Shown here: positions 10,872 to 26,000 of the stretch, in pieces
Position numbering within the stretch: position 1 is the stretch's first letter
How the letters are laid out: each line of letters starts with the position of its first letter
Assembly (NCBI GenBank): GCA_964017235.1
Contig: OZ024935.1
Coordinates: 32,343,596 to 32,407,595 of the forward strand
DNA length: 64,000 nucleotides
Reading direction: 5' to 3'
DNA from: Sabellastarte sp. h YS-2021
Taxonomy: Eukaryota > Annelida > Polychaeta > Sabellida > Sabellidae
Position numbers and translations under genes: made by a program
Notes under the pieces: model-generated
What the model saw: only the letters and a program-made list of their open reading frames with translations
What the model was told of the DNA's origin: nothing
Database searches by the model: none

Positions 10872-13483
10872 ATAATAGAAAAGATTTCAGACTTACATCT
10901 ATGTGGGAAACTAGTGTCACGACCTGTCAAGGCTACATCGCCCAAGTACCCGGAGCGCCTTTTTTCCTCTGTAAATAAGTCAAATATTGAGATGTAACGC
11001 TGGAATTTAAGTAGGACGTTAGTTTTGTGGCACTTGTGATTATAGCAATGATTTCAGACTTACATCTACATGGAAAATTCATGTCACGACCTGTCCAAGT
11101 TCCCGGAGCACCGTTTTTCCTCCACAATTAAGTCAAATATTGAGATGTAATGCTGAAATTTGGGCAGGACGTTAGATTCATGTTACTGGTGATGATAGAA
11201 AAGATTTCAGACTTACATCTATGTGGGAAACCAGTGTTGCGAACTGTCAAGGCTACATCGCCCAAGTACCCGGAGCGCCTTTTTTCCTCTGTAACTAAGT
11301 GAAATTTTGAGATGAAACCCTGGAATTTGGGCAGGAGATTAGTTTTGTGGCACTTGTATTATAGCAATGATTTCAGACTTAAATCTACATAGGAAACTAG
11401 TGTCATGACCCGTCAAGGCTACATCGCCAAAGTACCTGGAGCGCTGTTTTTCCTCCAAAACTAAGTCAAATATTGAGATGTAATGCTGAAATTTGGGCTG
11501 GACGTTAGATTCATGTTACTGGTCATAATAGAAAAGATTTCAGACTTACATCTATGTGGGAAACTAGTGTCACGACCTGTCAAGGCTACATCGCCCAAGT
11601 ACCCGGAGCGCCTTTTTTCCTCTGTAAATAAGTCAAATATTGAGATGTAACGCTGGAATTTGGGTAGGACGTTAGTTTTGTGGCACTTGTGATTATAGCA
11701 ATGATTTCAGACTTACATCTACATGGAAAATTCATGTCACGACCTGTCCAAGTTCCCGGAGCACCGTTTTTCCTCCACAATTAAGTCAAATATTGAGATG
11801 TAATGCTGAAATTTGGGCAGGACGTTAGATTCATGTTACTGGTGATGATAGAAAAGATTTCAGACTTACATCTATGTGGGAAACCAGTGTTGCGAACTGT
11901 CAAGGCTACATCGCCCAAGTACCCGGAGCGCCTTTTTTCCTCTGTAACTAAGTGAAATTTTGAGATGAAACCCTGGATATTGGGCAGGAGATTAGTTTTG
12001 TGGCACTTGTATTATAGCAATGATTTCAGACTTAAATCTACATGGGAAACTAGTGTCATGACCCGTCAAGGCTACATCGCCAAAGTACCTGGAGCGCTGT
12101 TTTTCCTCCAAAACTAAGTCAAATATTGAGATGTAATGCTGAAATTTGGGCTGGACGTTAGATTCATGTTACTGGTCATAATAGAAAAGATTTCAGACTT
12201 ACATCTATGTGGGAAACTAGTGTCACGACCTGTCAAGGCTACATCGCCCAAGTACCCGGAGCGCCTTTTTTCCTCTGTAAATAAGTCAAATATTGAGATG
12301 TAACGCTGGAATTTGGGTAGGACGTTAGTTTTGTGGCACTTGTGATTATAGCAATGATTTCAGACTTACATCTACATGGAAAATTCATGTCACGACCTGT
12401 CCAAGTTCCCGGAGCACCGTTTTTCCTCCACAATTAAGTCAAATATTGAGATGTAATGCTGAAATTTGGGCAGGACGTTAGATTCATGTTACTGGTGATG
12501 ATAGAAAAGATTTCAGACTTACATCTATGTGGGAAACCAGTGTTGCGAACTGTCAAGGCTACATCGCCCAAGTACCCGGAGCGCCTTTTTTCCTCTGTAA
12601 CTAAGTGAAATTTTGAGATGAAACCCTGGAATTTGGCCAGGACATTAGTTTTGTGGCACTTGTATTATAGCAATGATTTCAGATTTAAATCTACATGGAA
12701 AACTAGTGTCATGACCCGTCAAGGCTACATCGCCAAAGTACCTGGAGCGCTGTTTTTCCTCCAAAACTAAGTCAAATATTGAGATGTAATGCTGAAATTT
12801 GGGCTGGACGTTAGATTCATGTTACTGGTCATAATAGAAAAGATTTCAGACTTACATCTATGTGGGAAACTAGTGTCACGACCTGTCAAGGCTACATCGC
12901 CCAAGTACCCGGAGCGCCTTTTTTCCTCTGTAAATAAGTCAAATATTGAGATGTAACGCTGGAATTTAAGTAGGACGTTAGTTTTGTGGCACTTGTGATT
13001 ATAGCAATGATTTCAGACTTACATCTACATGGAAAATTCATGTCACGACCTGTCCAAGTTCCCGGAGCACCGTTTTTCCTCCACAATTAAGTCAAATATT
13101 GAGATGTAATGCTGAAATTTGGGCAGGACGTTAGATTCATGTTACTGGTGATGATAGAAAAGATTTCAGACTTACATCTATGTGGGAAACCAGTGTTGCG
13201 AACTGTCAAGGCTACATCGCCCAAGTACCCGGAGCGCCTTTTTTCCTCTGTAACTAAGTGAAATTTTGAGATGAAACCCTGGAATTTGGGCAGGAGATTA
13301 GTTTTGTGGCACTTGTATTATAGCAATGATTTCAGACTTAAATCTACATAGGAAACTAGTGTCATGACCCGTCAAGGCTACATCGCCAAAGTACCTGGAG
13401 CGCTGTTTTTCCTCCAAAACTAAGTCAAATATTGAGATGTAATGCTGAAATTTGGGCTGGACGTTAGATTCATGTTACTGGTC
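10265..13483. repeat. Overlapping 3872-bp super-repeat, copy 2 (incomplete)
   Basis: Unit starts are 10265 (607 bp), 10872, 11525, 12178 and 12831. The first four match copy 1. The fifth matches in monomer A ('aagt') but has 'ggaattt' in C and 'acatagg' in D, so colinearity is lost inside it. Confidence 0.75.
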
Positions 13484-16400
13484 ATAATAGAAAAGATTTC
13501 AGACTTACATCTATGTGGGAAACTAGTGTCACGACCTGTCAAGGCTACATCGCCCAAGTACCCGGAGCGCCTTTTTTCCTCTGTAAATAAGTCAAATATT
13601 GAGATGTAACGCTGGAATTTGGGTAGGACGTTAGTTTTGTGGCACTTGTGATTATAGCAATGATTTCAGACTTACATCTACATGGAAAATTCATGTCACG
13701 ACCTGTCCAAGTTCCCGGAGCACCGTTTTTCCTCCACAATTAAGTCAAATATTGAGATGTAATGCTGAAATTTGGGCAGGACGTTAAATTCATGTTACTG
13801 GTGATGATAGAAAAGATTTCAGACTTACATCTATGTGGGAAACCAGTGTTGCGAACTGTCAAGGCTACATCGCCCAAGTACCCGGAGCGCCTTTTTTCCT
13901 CTGTAACTAAGTGAAATTTTGAGATGAAACCCTGGATATTGGGCAGGAGATTAGTTTTGTGGCACTTGTATTATAGCAATGATTTCAGACTTAAATCTAC
14001 ATGGGAAACTAGTGTCATGACCCGTCAAGGCTACATCGCCAAAGTACCTGGAGCGCTGTTTTTCCTCCAAAACTAAGTCAAATATTGAGATGTAATGCTG
14101 AAATTTGGGCTGGACGTTAGATTCATGTTACTGGTCATAATAGAAAAGATTTCAGACTTACATCTATGTGGGAAACTAGTGTCACGACCTGTCAAGGCTA
14201 CATCGCCCAAGTACCCGGAGCGCCTTTTTTCCTCTGTAAATAAGTCAAATATTGAGATGTAACGCTGGAATTTGGGTAGGACGTTAGTTTTGTGGCACTT
14301 GTGATTATAGCAATGATTTCAGACTTACATCTACATGGAAAATTCATGTCACGACCTGTCCAAGTTCCCGGAGCACCGTTTTTCCTCCACAATTAAGTCA
14401 AATATTGAGATGTAATGCTGAAATTTGGGCAGGACGTTAGATTCATGTTACTGGTGATGATAGAAAAGATTTCAGACTTACATCTATGTGGGAAACCAGT
14501 GTTGCGAACTGTCAAGGCTACATCGCCCAAGTACCCGGAGCGCCTTTTTTCCTCTGTAACTAAGTGAAATTTTGAGATGAAACCCTGGAATTTGGGCAGG
14601 AGATTAGTTTTGTGGCACTTGTATTATAGCAATGATTTCAGACTTAAATCTACATGGGAAACTAGTGTCATGACCCGTCAAGGCTACATCGCCAAAGTAC
14701 CTGGAGCGCTGTTTTTCCTCCAAAACTAAGTCAAATATTGAGATGTAATGCTGAAATTTGGGCTGGACGTTAGATTCATGTTACTGGTCATAATAGAAAA
14801 GATTTCAGACTTACATCTATGTGGGAAACTAGTGTCATGACCTGTCAAGGCTACATCGCCCAAGTACCCGGAGCGCCTTTTTTCCTCTGTAAATAAGTCA
14901 AATATTGAGATGTAACGCTGGAATTTGGGTAGGACGTTAGTTTTGTGGCACTTGTGATTATAGCAATGATTTCAGACTTACATCTACATGGAAAATTCAT
15001 GTCACGACCTGTCCAAGTTCCCGGAGCACCGTTTTTCCTCCACAATTAAGTCAAATATTGAGATGTAATGCTGAAATTTGGGCAGGACGTTAGATTCATG
15101 TTACTGGTGATGATAGAAAAGATTTCAGACTTACATCTATGTGGGAAACCAGTGTTGCGAACTGTCAAGGCTACATCGCCCAAGTACCCGGAGCGCCTTT
15201 TTTCCTCTGTAACTAAGTGAAATTTTGAGATGAAACCCTGGATATTGGGCAGGAGATTAGTTTTGTGGCACTTGTATTATAGCAATGATTTCAGACTTAA
15301 ATCTACATGGGAAACTAGTGTCATGACCCGTCAAGGCTACATCGCCAAAGTACCTGGAGCGCTGTTTTTCCTCCAAAACTAAGTCAAATATTGAGATGTA
15401 ATGCTGAAATTTGGGCTGGACGTTAGATTCATGTTACTGGTCATAATAGAAAAGATTTCAGACTTACATCTATGTGGGAAACTAGTGTCACGACCTGTCA
15501 AGGCTACATCGCCCAAGTACCCGGAGCGCCTTTTTTCCTCTGTAAATAAGTCAAATATTGAGATGTAACGCTGGAATTTGGGTAGGACGTTAGTTTTGTG
15601 GCACTTGTGATTATAGCAATGATTTCAGACTTACATCTACATGGAAAATTCATGTCACGACCTGTCCAAGTTCCCGGAGCACCGTTTTTCCTCCACAATT
15701 AAGTCAAATATTGAGATGTAATGCTGAAATTTGGGCAGGACGTTAGATTCATGTTACTGGTGATGATAGAAAAGATTTCAGACTTACATCTATGTGGGAA
15801 ACCAGTGTTGCGAACTGTCAAGGCTACATCGCCCAAGTACCCGGAGCGCCTTTTTTCCTCTGTAACTAAGTGAAATTTTGAGATGAAACCCTGGAATTTG
15901 GCCAGGACATTAGTTTTGTGGCACTTGTATTATAGCAATGATTTCAGATTTAAATCTACATGGAAAACTAGTGTCATGACCCGTCAAGGCTACATCGCCA
16001 AAGTACCTGGAGCGCTGTTTTTCCTCCAAAACTAAGTCAAATATTGAGATGTAATGCTGAAATTTGGGCTGGACGTTAGATTCATGTTACTGGTCATAAT
16101 AGAAAAGATTTCAGACTTACATCTATGTGGGAAACTAGTGTCACGACCTGTCAAGGCTACATCGCCCAAGTACCCGGAGCGCCTTTTTTCCTCTGTAAAT
16201 AAGTCAAATATTGAGATGTAACGCTGGAATTTAAGTAGGACGTTAGTTTTGTGGCACTTGTGATTATAGCAATGATTTCAGACTTACATCTACATGGAAA
16301 ATTCATGTCACGACCTGTCCAAGTTCCCGGAGCACCGTTTTTCCTCCACAATTAAGTCAAATATTGAGATGTAATGCTGAAATTTGGGCAGGACGTTAGA

Positions 16401-19400
16401 TTCATGTTACTGGTGATGATAGAAAAGATTTCAGACTTACATCTATGTGGGAAACCAGTGTTGCGAACTGTCAAGGCTACATCGCCCAAGTACCCGGAGC
16501 GCCTTTTTTCCTCTGTAACTAAGTGAAATTTTGAGATGAAACCCTGGAATTTGGGCAGGAGATTAGTTTTGTGGCACTTGTATTATAGCAATGATTTCAG
16601 ACTTAAATCTACATGGGAAACTAGTGTCATGACCCGTCAAGGCTACATCGCCAAAGTACCTGGAGCGCTGTTTTTCCTCCAAAACTAAGTCAAATATTGA
16701 GATGTAATGCTGAAATTTGGGCTGGACGTTAGATTCATGTTACTGGTCATAATAGAAAAGATTTCAGACTTACATCTATGTGGGAAACTAGTGTCATGAC
16801 CTGTCAAGGCTACATCGCCCAAGTACCCGGAGCGCCTTTTTTCCTCTGTAAATAAGTCAAATATTGAGATGTAACGCTGGAATTTGGGTAGGACGTTAGT
16901 TTTGTGGCACTTGTGATTATAGCAATGATTTCAGACTTACATCTACATGGAAAATTCATGTCACGACCTGTCCAAGTTCCCGGAGCACCGTTTTTCCTCC
17001 ACAATTAAGTCAAATATTGAGATGTAATGCTGAAATTTGGGCAGGACGTTAGATTCATGTTACTGGTGATGATAGAAAAGATTTCAGACTTACATCTATG
17101 TGGGAAACCAGTGTTGCGAACTGTCAAGGCTACATCGCCCAAGTACCCGGAGCGCCTTTTTTCCTCTGTAACTAAGTGAAATTTTGAGATGAAACCCTGG
17201 ATATTGGGCAGGAGATTAGTTTTGTGGCACTTGTATTATAGCAATGATTTCAGACTTAAATCTACATGGGAAACTAGTGTCATGACCCGTCAAGGCTACA
17301 TCGCCAAAGTACCTGGAGCGCTGTTTTTCCTCCAAAACTAAGTCAAATATTGAGATGTAATGCTGAAATTTGGGCTGGACGTTAGATTCATGTTACTGGT
17401 CATAATAGAAAAGATTTCAGACTTACATCTATGTGGGAAACTAGTGTCACGACCTGTCAAGGCTACATCGCCCAAGTACCCGGAGCGCCTTTTTTCCTCT
17501 GTAAATAAGTCAAATATTGAGATGTAACGCTGGAATTTGGGTAGGACGTTAGTTTTGTGGCACTTGTGATTATAGCAATGATTTCAGACTTACATCTACA
17601 TGGAAAATTCATGTCACGACCTGTCCAAGTTCCCGGAGCACCGTTTTTCCTCCACAATTAAGTCAAATATTGAGATGTAATGCTGAAATTTGGGCAGGAC
17701 GTTAGATTCATGTTACTGGTGATGATAGAAAAGATTTCAGACTTACATCTATGTGGGAAACCAGTGTTGCGAACTGTCAAGGCTACATCGCCCAAGTACC
17801 CGGAGCGCCTTTTTTCCTCTGTAACTAAGTGAAATTTTGAGATGAAACCCTGGAATTTGGCCAGGACATTAGTTTTGTGGCACTTGTATTATAGCAATGA
17901 TTTCAGATTTAAATCTACATGGAAAACTAGTGTCATGACCCGTCAAGGCTACATCGCCAAAGTACCTGGAGCGCTGTTTTTCCTCCAAAACTAAGTCAAA
18001 TATTGAGATGTAATGCTGAAATTTGGGCTGGACGTTAGATTCATGTTACTGGTCATAATAGAAAAGATTTCAGACTTACATGTATGTGGGAAACTAGTGT
18101 CACGACCTGTCAAGGCTACATCGCCCAAGTACCCGGAGCGCCTTTTTTCCTCTGTAAATAAGTCAAATATTGAGATGTAACGCTGGAATTTAAGTAGGAC
18201 GTTAGTTTTGTGGCACTTGTGATTATAGCAATGATTTCAGACTTACATCTACATGGAAAATTCATGTCACGACCTGTCCAAGTTCCCGGAGCACCGTTTT
18301 TCCTCCACAATTAAGTCAAATATTGAGATGTAATGCTGAAATTTGGGCAGGACGTTAGATTCATGTTACTGGTGATGATAGAAAAGATTTCAGACTTACA
18401 TCTATGTGGGAAACCAGTGTTGCGAACTGTCAAGGCTACATCGCCCAAGTACCCGGAGCGCCTTTTTTCCTCTGTAACTAAGTGAAATTTTGAGATGAAA
18501 CCCTGGAATTTGGGCAGGAGATTAGTTTTGTGGCACTTGTATTATAGCAATGATTTCAGACTTAAATCTACATGGGAAACTAGTGTCATGACCCGTCAAG
18601 GCTACATCGCCAAAGTACCTGGAGCGCTGTTTTTCCTCCAAAACTAAGTCAAATATTGAGATGTAATGCTGAAATTTGGGCTGGACGTTAGATTCATGTT
18701 ACTGGTGATAATAGAAAAGATTTCAGACTTACATCTATGTGGGAAACTAGTGTCATGACCTGTCAAGGCTACATCGCCCAAGTACCCGGAGCGCCTTTTT
18801 TCCTCTGTAAATAAGTCAAATATTGAGATGTAACGCTGGAATTTGGGTAGGACGTTAGTTTTGTGGCACTTGTGATTATAGCAATGATTTCAGACTTACA
18901 TCTACATGGAAAATTCATGTCACGACCTGTCCAAGTTCCCGGAGCACCGTTTTTCCTCCACAATTAAGTCAAATATTGAGATGTAATGCTGAAATTTGGG
19001 CAGGACGTTAGATTCATGTTACTGGTGATGATAGAAAAGATTTCAGACTTACATCTATGTGGGAAACCAGTGTTGCGAACTGTCAAGGCTACATCGCCCA
19101 AGTACCCGGAGCGCCTTTTTTCCTCTGTAACTAAGTGAAATTTTGAGATGAAACCCTGGATATTGGGCAGGAGATTAGTTTTGTGGCACTTGTATTATAG
19201 CAATGATTTCAGACTTAAATCTACATGGGAAACTAGTGTCATGACCCGTCAAGGCTACATCGCCAAAGTACCTGGAGCGCTGTTTTTCCTCCAAAACTAA
19301 GTCAAATATTGAGATGTAATGCTGAAATTTGGGCTGGACGTTAGATTCATGTTACTGGTCATAATAGAAAAGATTTCAGACTTACATCTATGTGGGAAAC

Positions 19401-20013
19401 TAGTGTCACGACCTGTCAAGGCTACATCGCCCAAGTACCCGGAGCGCCTTTTTTCCTCTGTAAATAAGTCAAATATTGAGATGTAACGCTGGAATTTGGG
19501 TAGGACGTTAGTTTTGTGGCACTTGTGATTATAGCAATGATTTCAGACTTACATCTACATGGAAAATTCATGTCACGACCTGTCCAAGTTCCCGGAGCAC
19601 CGTTTTTCCTCCACAATTAAGTCAAATATTGAGATGTAATGCTGAAATTTGGGCAGGACGTTAGATTCATGTTACTGGTGATGATAGAAAAGATTTCAGA
19701 CTTACATCTATGTGGGAAACCAGTGTTGCGAACTGTCAAGGCTACATCGCCCAAGTACCCGGAGCGCCTTTTTTCCTCTGTAACTAAGTGAAATTTTGAG
19801 ATGAAACCCTGGAATTTGGGCAGGAGATTAGTTTTGTGGCACTTGTATTATAGCAATGATTTCAGACTTAAATCTACATAGGAAACTAGTGTCATGACCC
19901 GTCAAGGCTACATCGCCAAAGTACCTGGAGCGCTGTTTTTCCTCCAAAACTAAGTCAAATATTGAGATGTAATGCTGAAATTTGGGCTGGACGTTAGATT
20001 CATGTTACTGGTC
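13484..20013. repeat. Ten-unit super-repeat (6530 bp), copy 1
   Basis: Unit starts are 13484, 14137, 14790, 15443, 16096, 16749, 17402, 18055, 18708 and 19361. Private markers are 'gacgttaaattc' in B of the first unit and 'cttacatgtatgtgg' at the start of the unit at 18055. Both recur exactly 6530 bp later. Within the block, P (catg, ggatatt), Q (ggccagg) and R (aagt) units alternate in threes from 14790. Confidence 0.88.
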
Positions 20014-23000
20014 ATAATAGAAAAGATTTCAGACTTACATCTATGTGGGAAACTAGTGTCACGACCTGTCAAGGCTACATCGCCCAAGTACCCGGAGCGC
20101 CTTTTTTCCTCTGTAAATAAGTCAAATATTGAGATGTAACGCTGGAATTTGGGTAGGACGTTAGTTTTGTGGCACTTGTGATTATAGCAATGATTTCAGA
20201 CTTACATCTACATGGAAAATTCATGTCACGACCTGTCCAAGTTCCCGGAGCACCGTTTTTCCTCCACAATTAAGTCAAATATTGAGATGTAATGCTGAAA
20301 TTTGGGCAGGACGTTAAATTCATGTTACTGGTGATGATAGAAAAGATTTCAGACTTACATCTATGTGGGAAACCAGTGTTGCGAACTGTCAAGGCTACAT
20401 CGCCCAAGTACCCGGAGCGCCTTTTTTCCTCTGTAACTAAGTGAAATTTTGAGATGAAACCCTGGATATTGGGCAGGAGATTAGTTTTGTGGCACTTGTA
20501 TTATAGCAATGATTTCAGACTTAAATCTACATGGGAAACTAGTGTCATGACCCGTCAAGGCTACATCGCCAAAGTACCTGGAGCGCTGTTTTTCCTCCAA
20601 AACTAAGTCAAATATTGAGATGTAATGCTGAAATTTGGGCTGGACGTTAGATTCATGTTACTGGTCATAATAGAAAAGATTTCAGACTTACATCTATGTG
20701 GGAAACTAGTGTCACGACCTGTCAAGGCTACATCGCCCAAGTACCCGGAGCGCCTTTTTTCCTCTGTAAATAAGTCAAATATTGAGATGTAACGCTGGAA
20801 TTTGGGTAGGACGTTAGTTTTGTGGCACTTGTGATTATAGCAATGATTTCAGACTTACATCTACATGGAAAATTCATGTCACGACCTGTCCAAGTTCCCG
20901 GAGCACCGTTTTTCCTCCACAATTAAGTCAAATATTGAGATGTAATGCTGAAATTTGGGCAGGACGTTAGATTCATGTTACTGGTGATGATAGAAAAGAT
21001 TTCAGACTTACATCTATGTGGGAAACCAGTGTTGCGAACTGTCAAGGCTACATCGCCCAAGTACCCGGAGCGCCTTTTTTCCTCTGTAACTAAGTGAAAT
21101 TTTGAGATGAAACCCTGGAATTTGGGCAGGAGATTAGTTTTGTGGCACTTGTATTATAGCAATGATTTCAGACTTAAATCTACATGGGAAACTAGTGTCA
21201 TGACCCGTCAAGGCTACATCGCCAAAGTACCTGGAGCGCTGTTTTTCCTCCAAAACTAAGTCAAATATTGAGATGTAATGCTGAAATTTGGGCTGGACGT
21301 TAGATTCATGTTACTGGTCATAATAGAAAAGATTTCAGACTTACATCTATGTGGGAAACTAGTGTCATGACCTGTCAAGGCTACATCGCCCAAGTACCCG
21401 GAGCGCCTTTTTTCCTCTGTAAATAAGTCAAATATTGAGATGTAACGCTGGAATTTGGGTAGGACGTTAGTTTTGTGGCACTTGTGATTATAGCAATGAT
21501 TTCAGACTTACATCTACATGGAAAATTCATGTCACGACCTGTCCAAGTTCCCGGAGCACCGTTTTTCCTCCACAATTAAGTCAAATATTGAGATGTAATG
21601 CTGAAATTTGGGCAGGACGTTAGATTCATGTTACTGGTGATGATAGAAAAGATTTCAGACTTACATCTATGTGGGAAACCAGTGTTGCGAACTGTCAAGG
21701 CTACATCGCCCAAGTACCCGGAGCGCCTTTTTTCCTCTGTAACTAAGTGAAATTTTGAGATGAAACCCTGGATATTGGGCAGGAGATTAGTTTTGTGGCA
21801 CTTGTATTATAGCAATGATTTCAGACTTAAATCTACATGGGAAACTAGTGTCATGACCCGTCAAGGCTACATCGCCAAAGTACCTGGAGCGCTGTTTTTC
21901 CTCCAAAACTAAGTCAAATATTGAGATGTAATGCTGAAATTTGGGCTGGACGTTAGATTCATGTTACTGGTCATAATAGAAAAGATTTCAGACTTACATC
22001 TATGTGGGAAACTAGTGTCACGACCTGTCAAGGCTACATCGCCCAAGTACCCGGAGCGCCTTTTTTCCTCTGTAAATAAGTCAAATATTGAGATGTAACG
22101 CTGGAATTTGGGTAGGACGTTAGTTTTGTGGCACTTGTGATTATAGCAATGATTTCAGACTTACATCTACATGGAAAATTCATGTCACGACCTGTCCAAG
22201 TTCCCGGAGCACCGTTTTTCCTCCACAATTAAGTCAAATATTGAGATGTAATGCTGAAATTTGGGCAGGACGTTAGATTCATGTTACTGGTGATGATAGA
22301 AAAGATTTCAGACTTACATCTATGTGGGAAACCAGTGTTGCGAACTGTCAAGGCTACATCGCCCAAGTACCCGGAGCGCCTTTTTTCCTCTGTAACTAAG
22401 TGAAATTTTGAGATGAAACCCTGGAATTTGGCCAGGACATTAGTTTTGTGGCACTTGTATTATAGCAATGATTTCAGATTTAAATCTACATGGAAAACTA
22501 GTGTCATGACCCGTCAAGGCTACATCGCCAAAGTACCTGGAGCGCTGTTTTTCCTCCAAAACTAAGTCAAATATTGAGATGTAATGCTGAAATTTGGGCT
22601 GGACGTTAGATTCATGTTACTGGTCATAATAGAAAAGATTTCAGACTTACATCTATGTGGGAAACTAGTGTCACGACCTGTCAAGGCTACATCGCCCAAG
22701 TACCCGGAGCGCCTTTTTTCCTCTGTAAATAAGTCAAATATTGAGATGTAACGCTGGAATTTAAGTAGGACGTTAGTTTTGTGGCACTTGTGATTATAGC
22801 AATGATTTCAGACTTACATCTACATGGAAAATTCATGTCACGACCTGTCCAAGTTCCCGGAGCACCGTTTTTCCTCCACAATTAAGTCAAATATTGAGAT
22901 GTAATGCTGAAATTTGGGCAGGACGTTAGATTCATGTTACTGGTGATGATAGAAAAGATTTCAGACTTACATCTATGTGGGAAACCAGTGTTGCGAACTG

Positions 23001-26000
23001 TCAAGGCTACATCGCCCAAGTACCCGGAGCGCCTTTTTTCCTCTGTAACTAAGTGAAATTTTGAGATGAAACCCTGGAATTTGGGCAGGAGATTAGTTTT
23101 GTGGCACTTGTATTATAGCAATGATTTCAGACTTAAATCTACATGGGAAACTAGTGTCATGACCCGTCAAGGCTACATCGCCAAAGTACCTGGAGCGCTG
23201 TTTTTCCTCCAAAACTAAGTCAAATATTGAGATGTAATGCTGAAATTTGGGCTGGACGTTAGATTCATGTTACTGGTGATAATAGAAAAGATTTCAGACT
23301 TACATCTATGTGGGAAACTAGTGTCATGACCTGTCAAGGCTACATCGCCCAAGTACCCGGAGCGCCTTTTTTCCTCTGTAAATAAGTCAAATATTGAGAT
23401 GTAACGCTGGAATTTGGGTAGGACGTTAGTTTTGTGGCACTTGTGATTATAGCAATGATTTCAGACTTACATCTACATGGAAAATTCATGTCACGACCTG
23501 TCCAAGTTCCCGGAGCACCGTTTTTCCTCCACAATTAAGTCAAATATTGAGATGTAATGCTGAAATTTGGGCAGGACGTTAGATTCATGTTACTGGTGAT
23601 GATAGAAAAGATTTCAGACTTACATCTATGTGGGAAACCAGTGTTGCGAACTGTCAAGGCTACATCGCCCAAGTACCCGGAGCGCCTTTTTTCCTCTGTA
23701 ACTAAGTGAAATTTTGAGATGAAACCCTGGATATTGGGCAGGAGATTAGTTTTGTGGCACTTGTATTATAGCAATGATTTCAGACTTAAATCTACATGGG
23801 AAACTAGTGTCATGACCCGTCAAGGCTACATCGCCAAAGTACCTGGAGCGCTGTTTTTCCTCCAAAACTAAGTCAAATATTGAGATGTAATGCTGAAATT
23901 TGGGCTGGACGTTAGATTCATGTTACTGGTCATAATAGAAAAGATTTCAGACTTACATCTATGTGGGAAACTAGTGTCACGACCTGTCAAGGCTACATCG
24001 CCCAAGTACCCGGAGCGCCTTTTTTCCTCTGTAAATAAGTCAAATATTGAGATGTAACGCTGGAATTTGGGTAGGACGTTAGTTTTGTGGCACTTGTGAT
24101 TATAGCAATGATTTCAGACTTACATCTACATGGAAAATTCATGTCACGACCTGTCCAAGTTCCCGGAGCACCGTTTTTCCTCCACAATTAAGTCAAATAT
24201 TGAGATGTAATGCTGAAATTTGGGCAGGACGTTAGATTCATGTTACTGGTGATGATAGAAAAGATTTCAGACTTACATCTATGTGGGAAACCAGTGTTGC
24301 GAACTGTCAAGGCTACATCGCCCAAGTACCCGGAGCGCCTTTTTTCCTCTGTAACTAAGTGAAATTTTGAGATGAAACCCTGGAATTTGGCCAGGACATT
24401 AGTTTTGTGGCACTTGTATTATAGCAATGATTTCAGATTTAAATCTACATGGAAAACTAGTGTCATGACCCGTCAAGGCTACATCGCCAAAGTACCTGGA
24501 GCGCTGTTTTTCCTCCAAAACTAAGTCAAATATTGAGATGTAATGCTGAAATTTGGGCTGGACGTTAGATTCATGTTACTGGTCATAATAGAAAAGATTT
24601 CAGACTTACATGTATGTGGGAAACTAGTGTCACGACCTGTCAAGGCTACATCGCCCAAGTACCCGGAGCGCCTTTTTTCCTCTGTAAATAAGTCAAATAT
24701 TGAGATGTAACGCTGGAATTTAAGTAGGACGTTAGTTTTGTGGCACTTGTGATTATAGCAATGATTTCAGACTTACATCTACATGGAAAATTCATGTCAC
24801 GACCTGTCCAAGTTCCCGGAGCACCGTTTTTCCTCCACAATTAAGTCAAATATTGAGATGTAATGCTGAAATTTGGGCAGGACGTTAGATTCATGTTACT
24901 GGTGATGATAGAAAAGATTTCAGACTTACATCTATGTGGGAAACCAGTGTTGCGAACTGTCAAGGCTACATCGCCCAAGTACCCGGAGCGCCTTTTTTCC
25001 TCTGTAACTAAGTGAAATTTTGAGATGAAACCCTGGAATTTGGGCAGGAGATTAGTTTTGTGGCACTTGTATTATAGCAATGATTTCAGACTTAAATCTA
25101 CATGGGAAACTAGTGTCATGACCCGTCAAGGCTACATCGCCAAAGTACCTGGAGCGCTGTTTTTCCTCCAAAACTAAGTCAAATATTGAGATGTAATGCT
25201 GAAATTTGGGCTGGACGTTAGATTCATGTTACTGGTGATAATAGAAAAGATTTCAGACTTACATCTATGTGGGAAACTAGTGTCATGACCTGTCAAGGCT
25301 ACATCGCCCAAGTACCCGGAGCGCCTTTTTTCCTCTGTAAATAAGTCAAATATTGAGATGTAACGCTGGAATTTGGGTAGGACGTTAGTTTTGTGGCACT
25401 TGTGATTATAGCAATGATTTCAGACTTACATCTACATGGAAAATTCATGTCACGACCTGTCCAAGTTCCCGGAGCACCGTTTTTCCTCCACAATTAAGTC
25501 AAATATTGAGATGTAATGCTGAAATTTGGGCAGGACGTTAGATTCATGTTACTGGTGATGATAGAAAAGATTTCAGACTTACATCTATGTGGGAAACCAG
25601 TGTTGCGAACTGTCAAGGCTACATCGCCCAAGTACCCGGAGCGCCTTTTTTCCTCTGTAACTAAGTGAAATTTTGAGATGAAACCCTGGATATTGGGCAG
25701 GAGATTAGTTTTGTGGCACTTGTATTATAGCAATGATTTCAGACTTAAATCTACATGGGAAACTAGTGTCATGACCCGTCAAGGCTACATCGCCAAAGTA
25801 CCTGGAGCGCTGTTTTTCCTCCAAAACTAAGTCAAATATTGAGATGTAATGCTGAAATTTGGGCTGGACGTTAGATTCATGTTACTGGTCATAATAGAAA
25901 AGATTTCAGACTTACATCTATGTGGGAAACTAGTGTCACGACCTGTCAAGGCTACATCGCCCAAGTACCCGGAGCGCCTTTTTTCCTCTGTAAATAAGTC

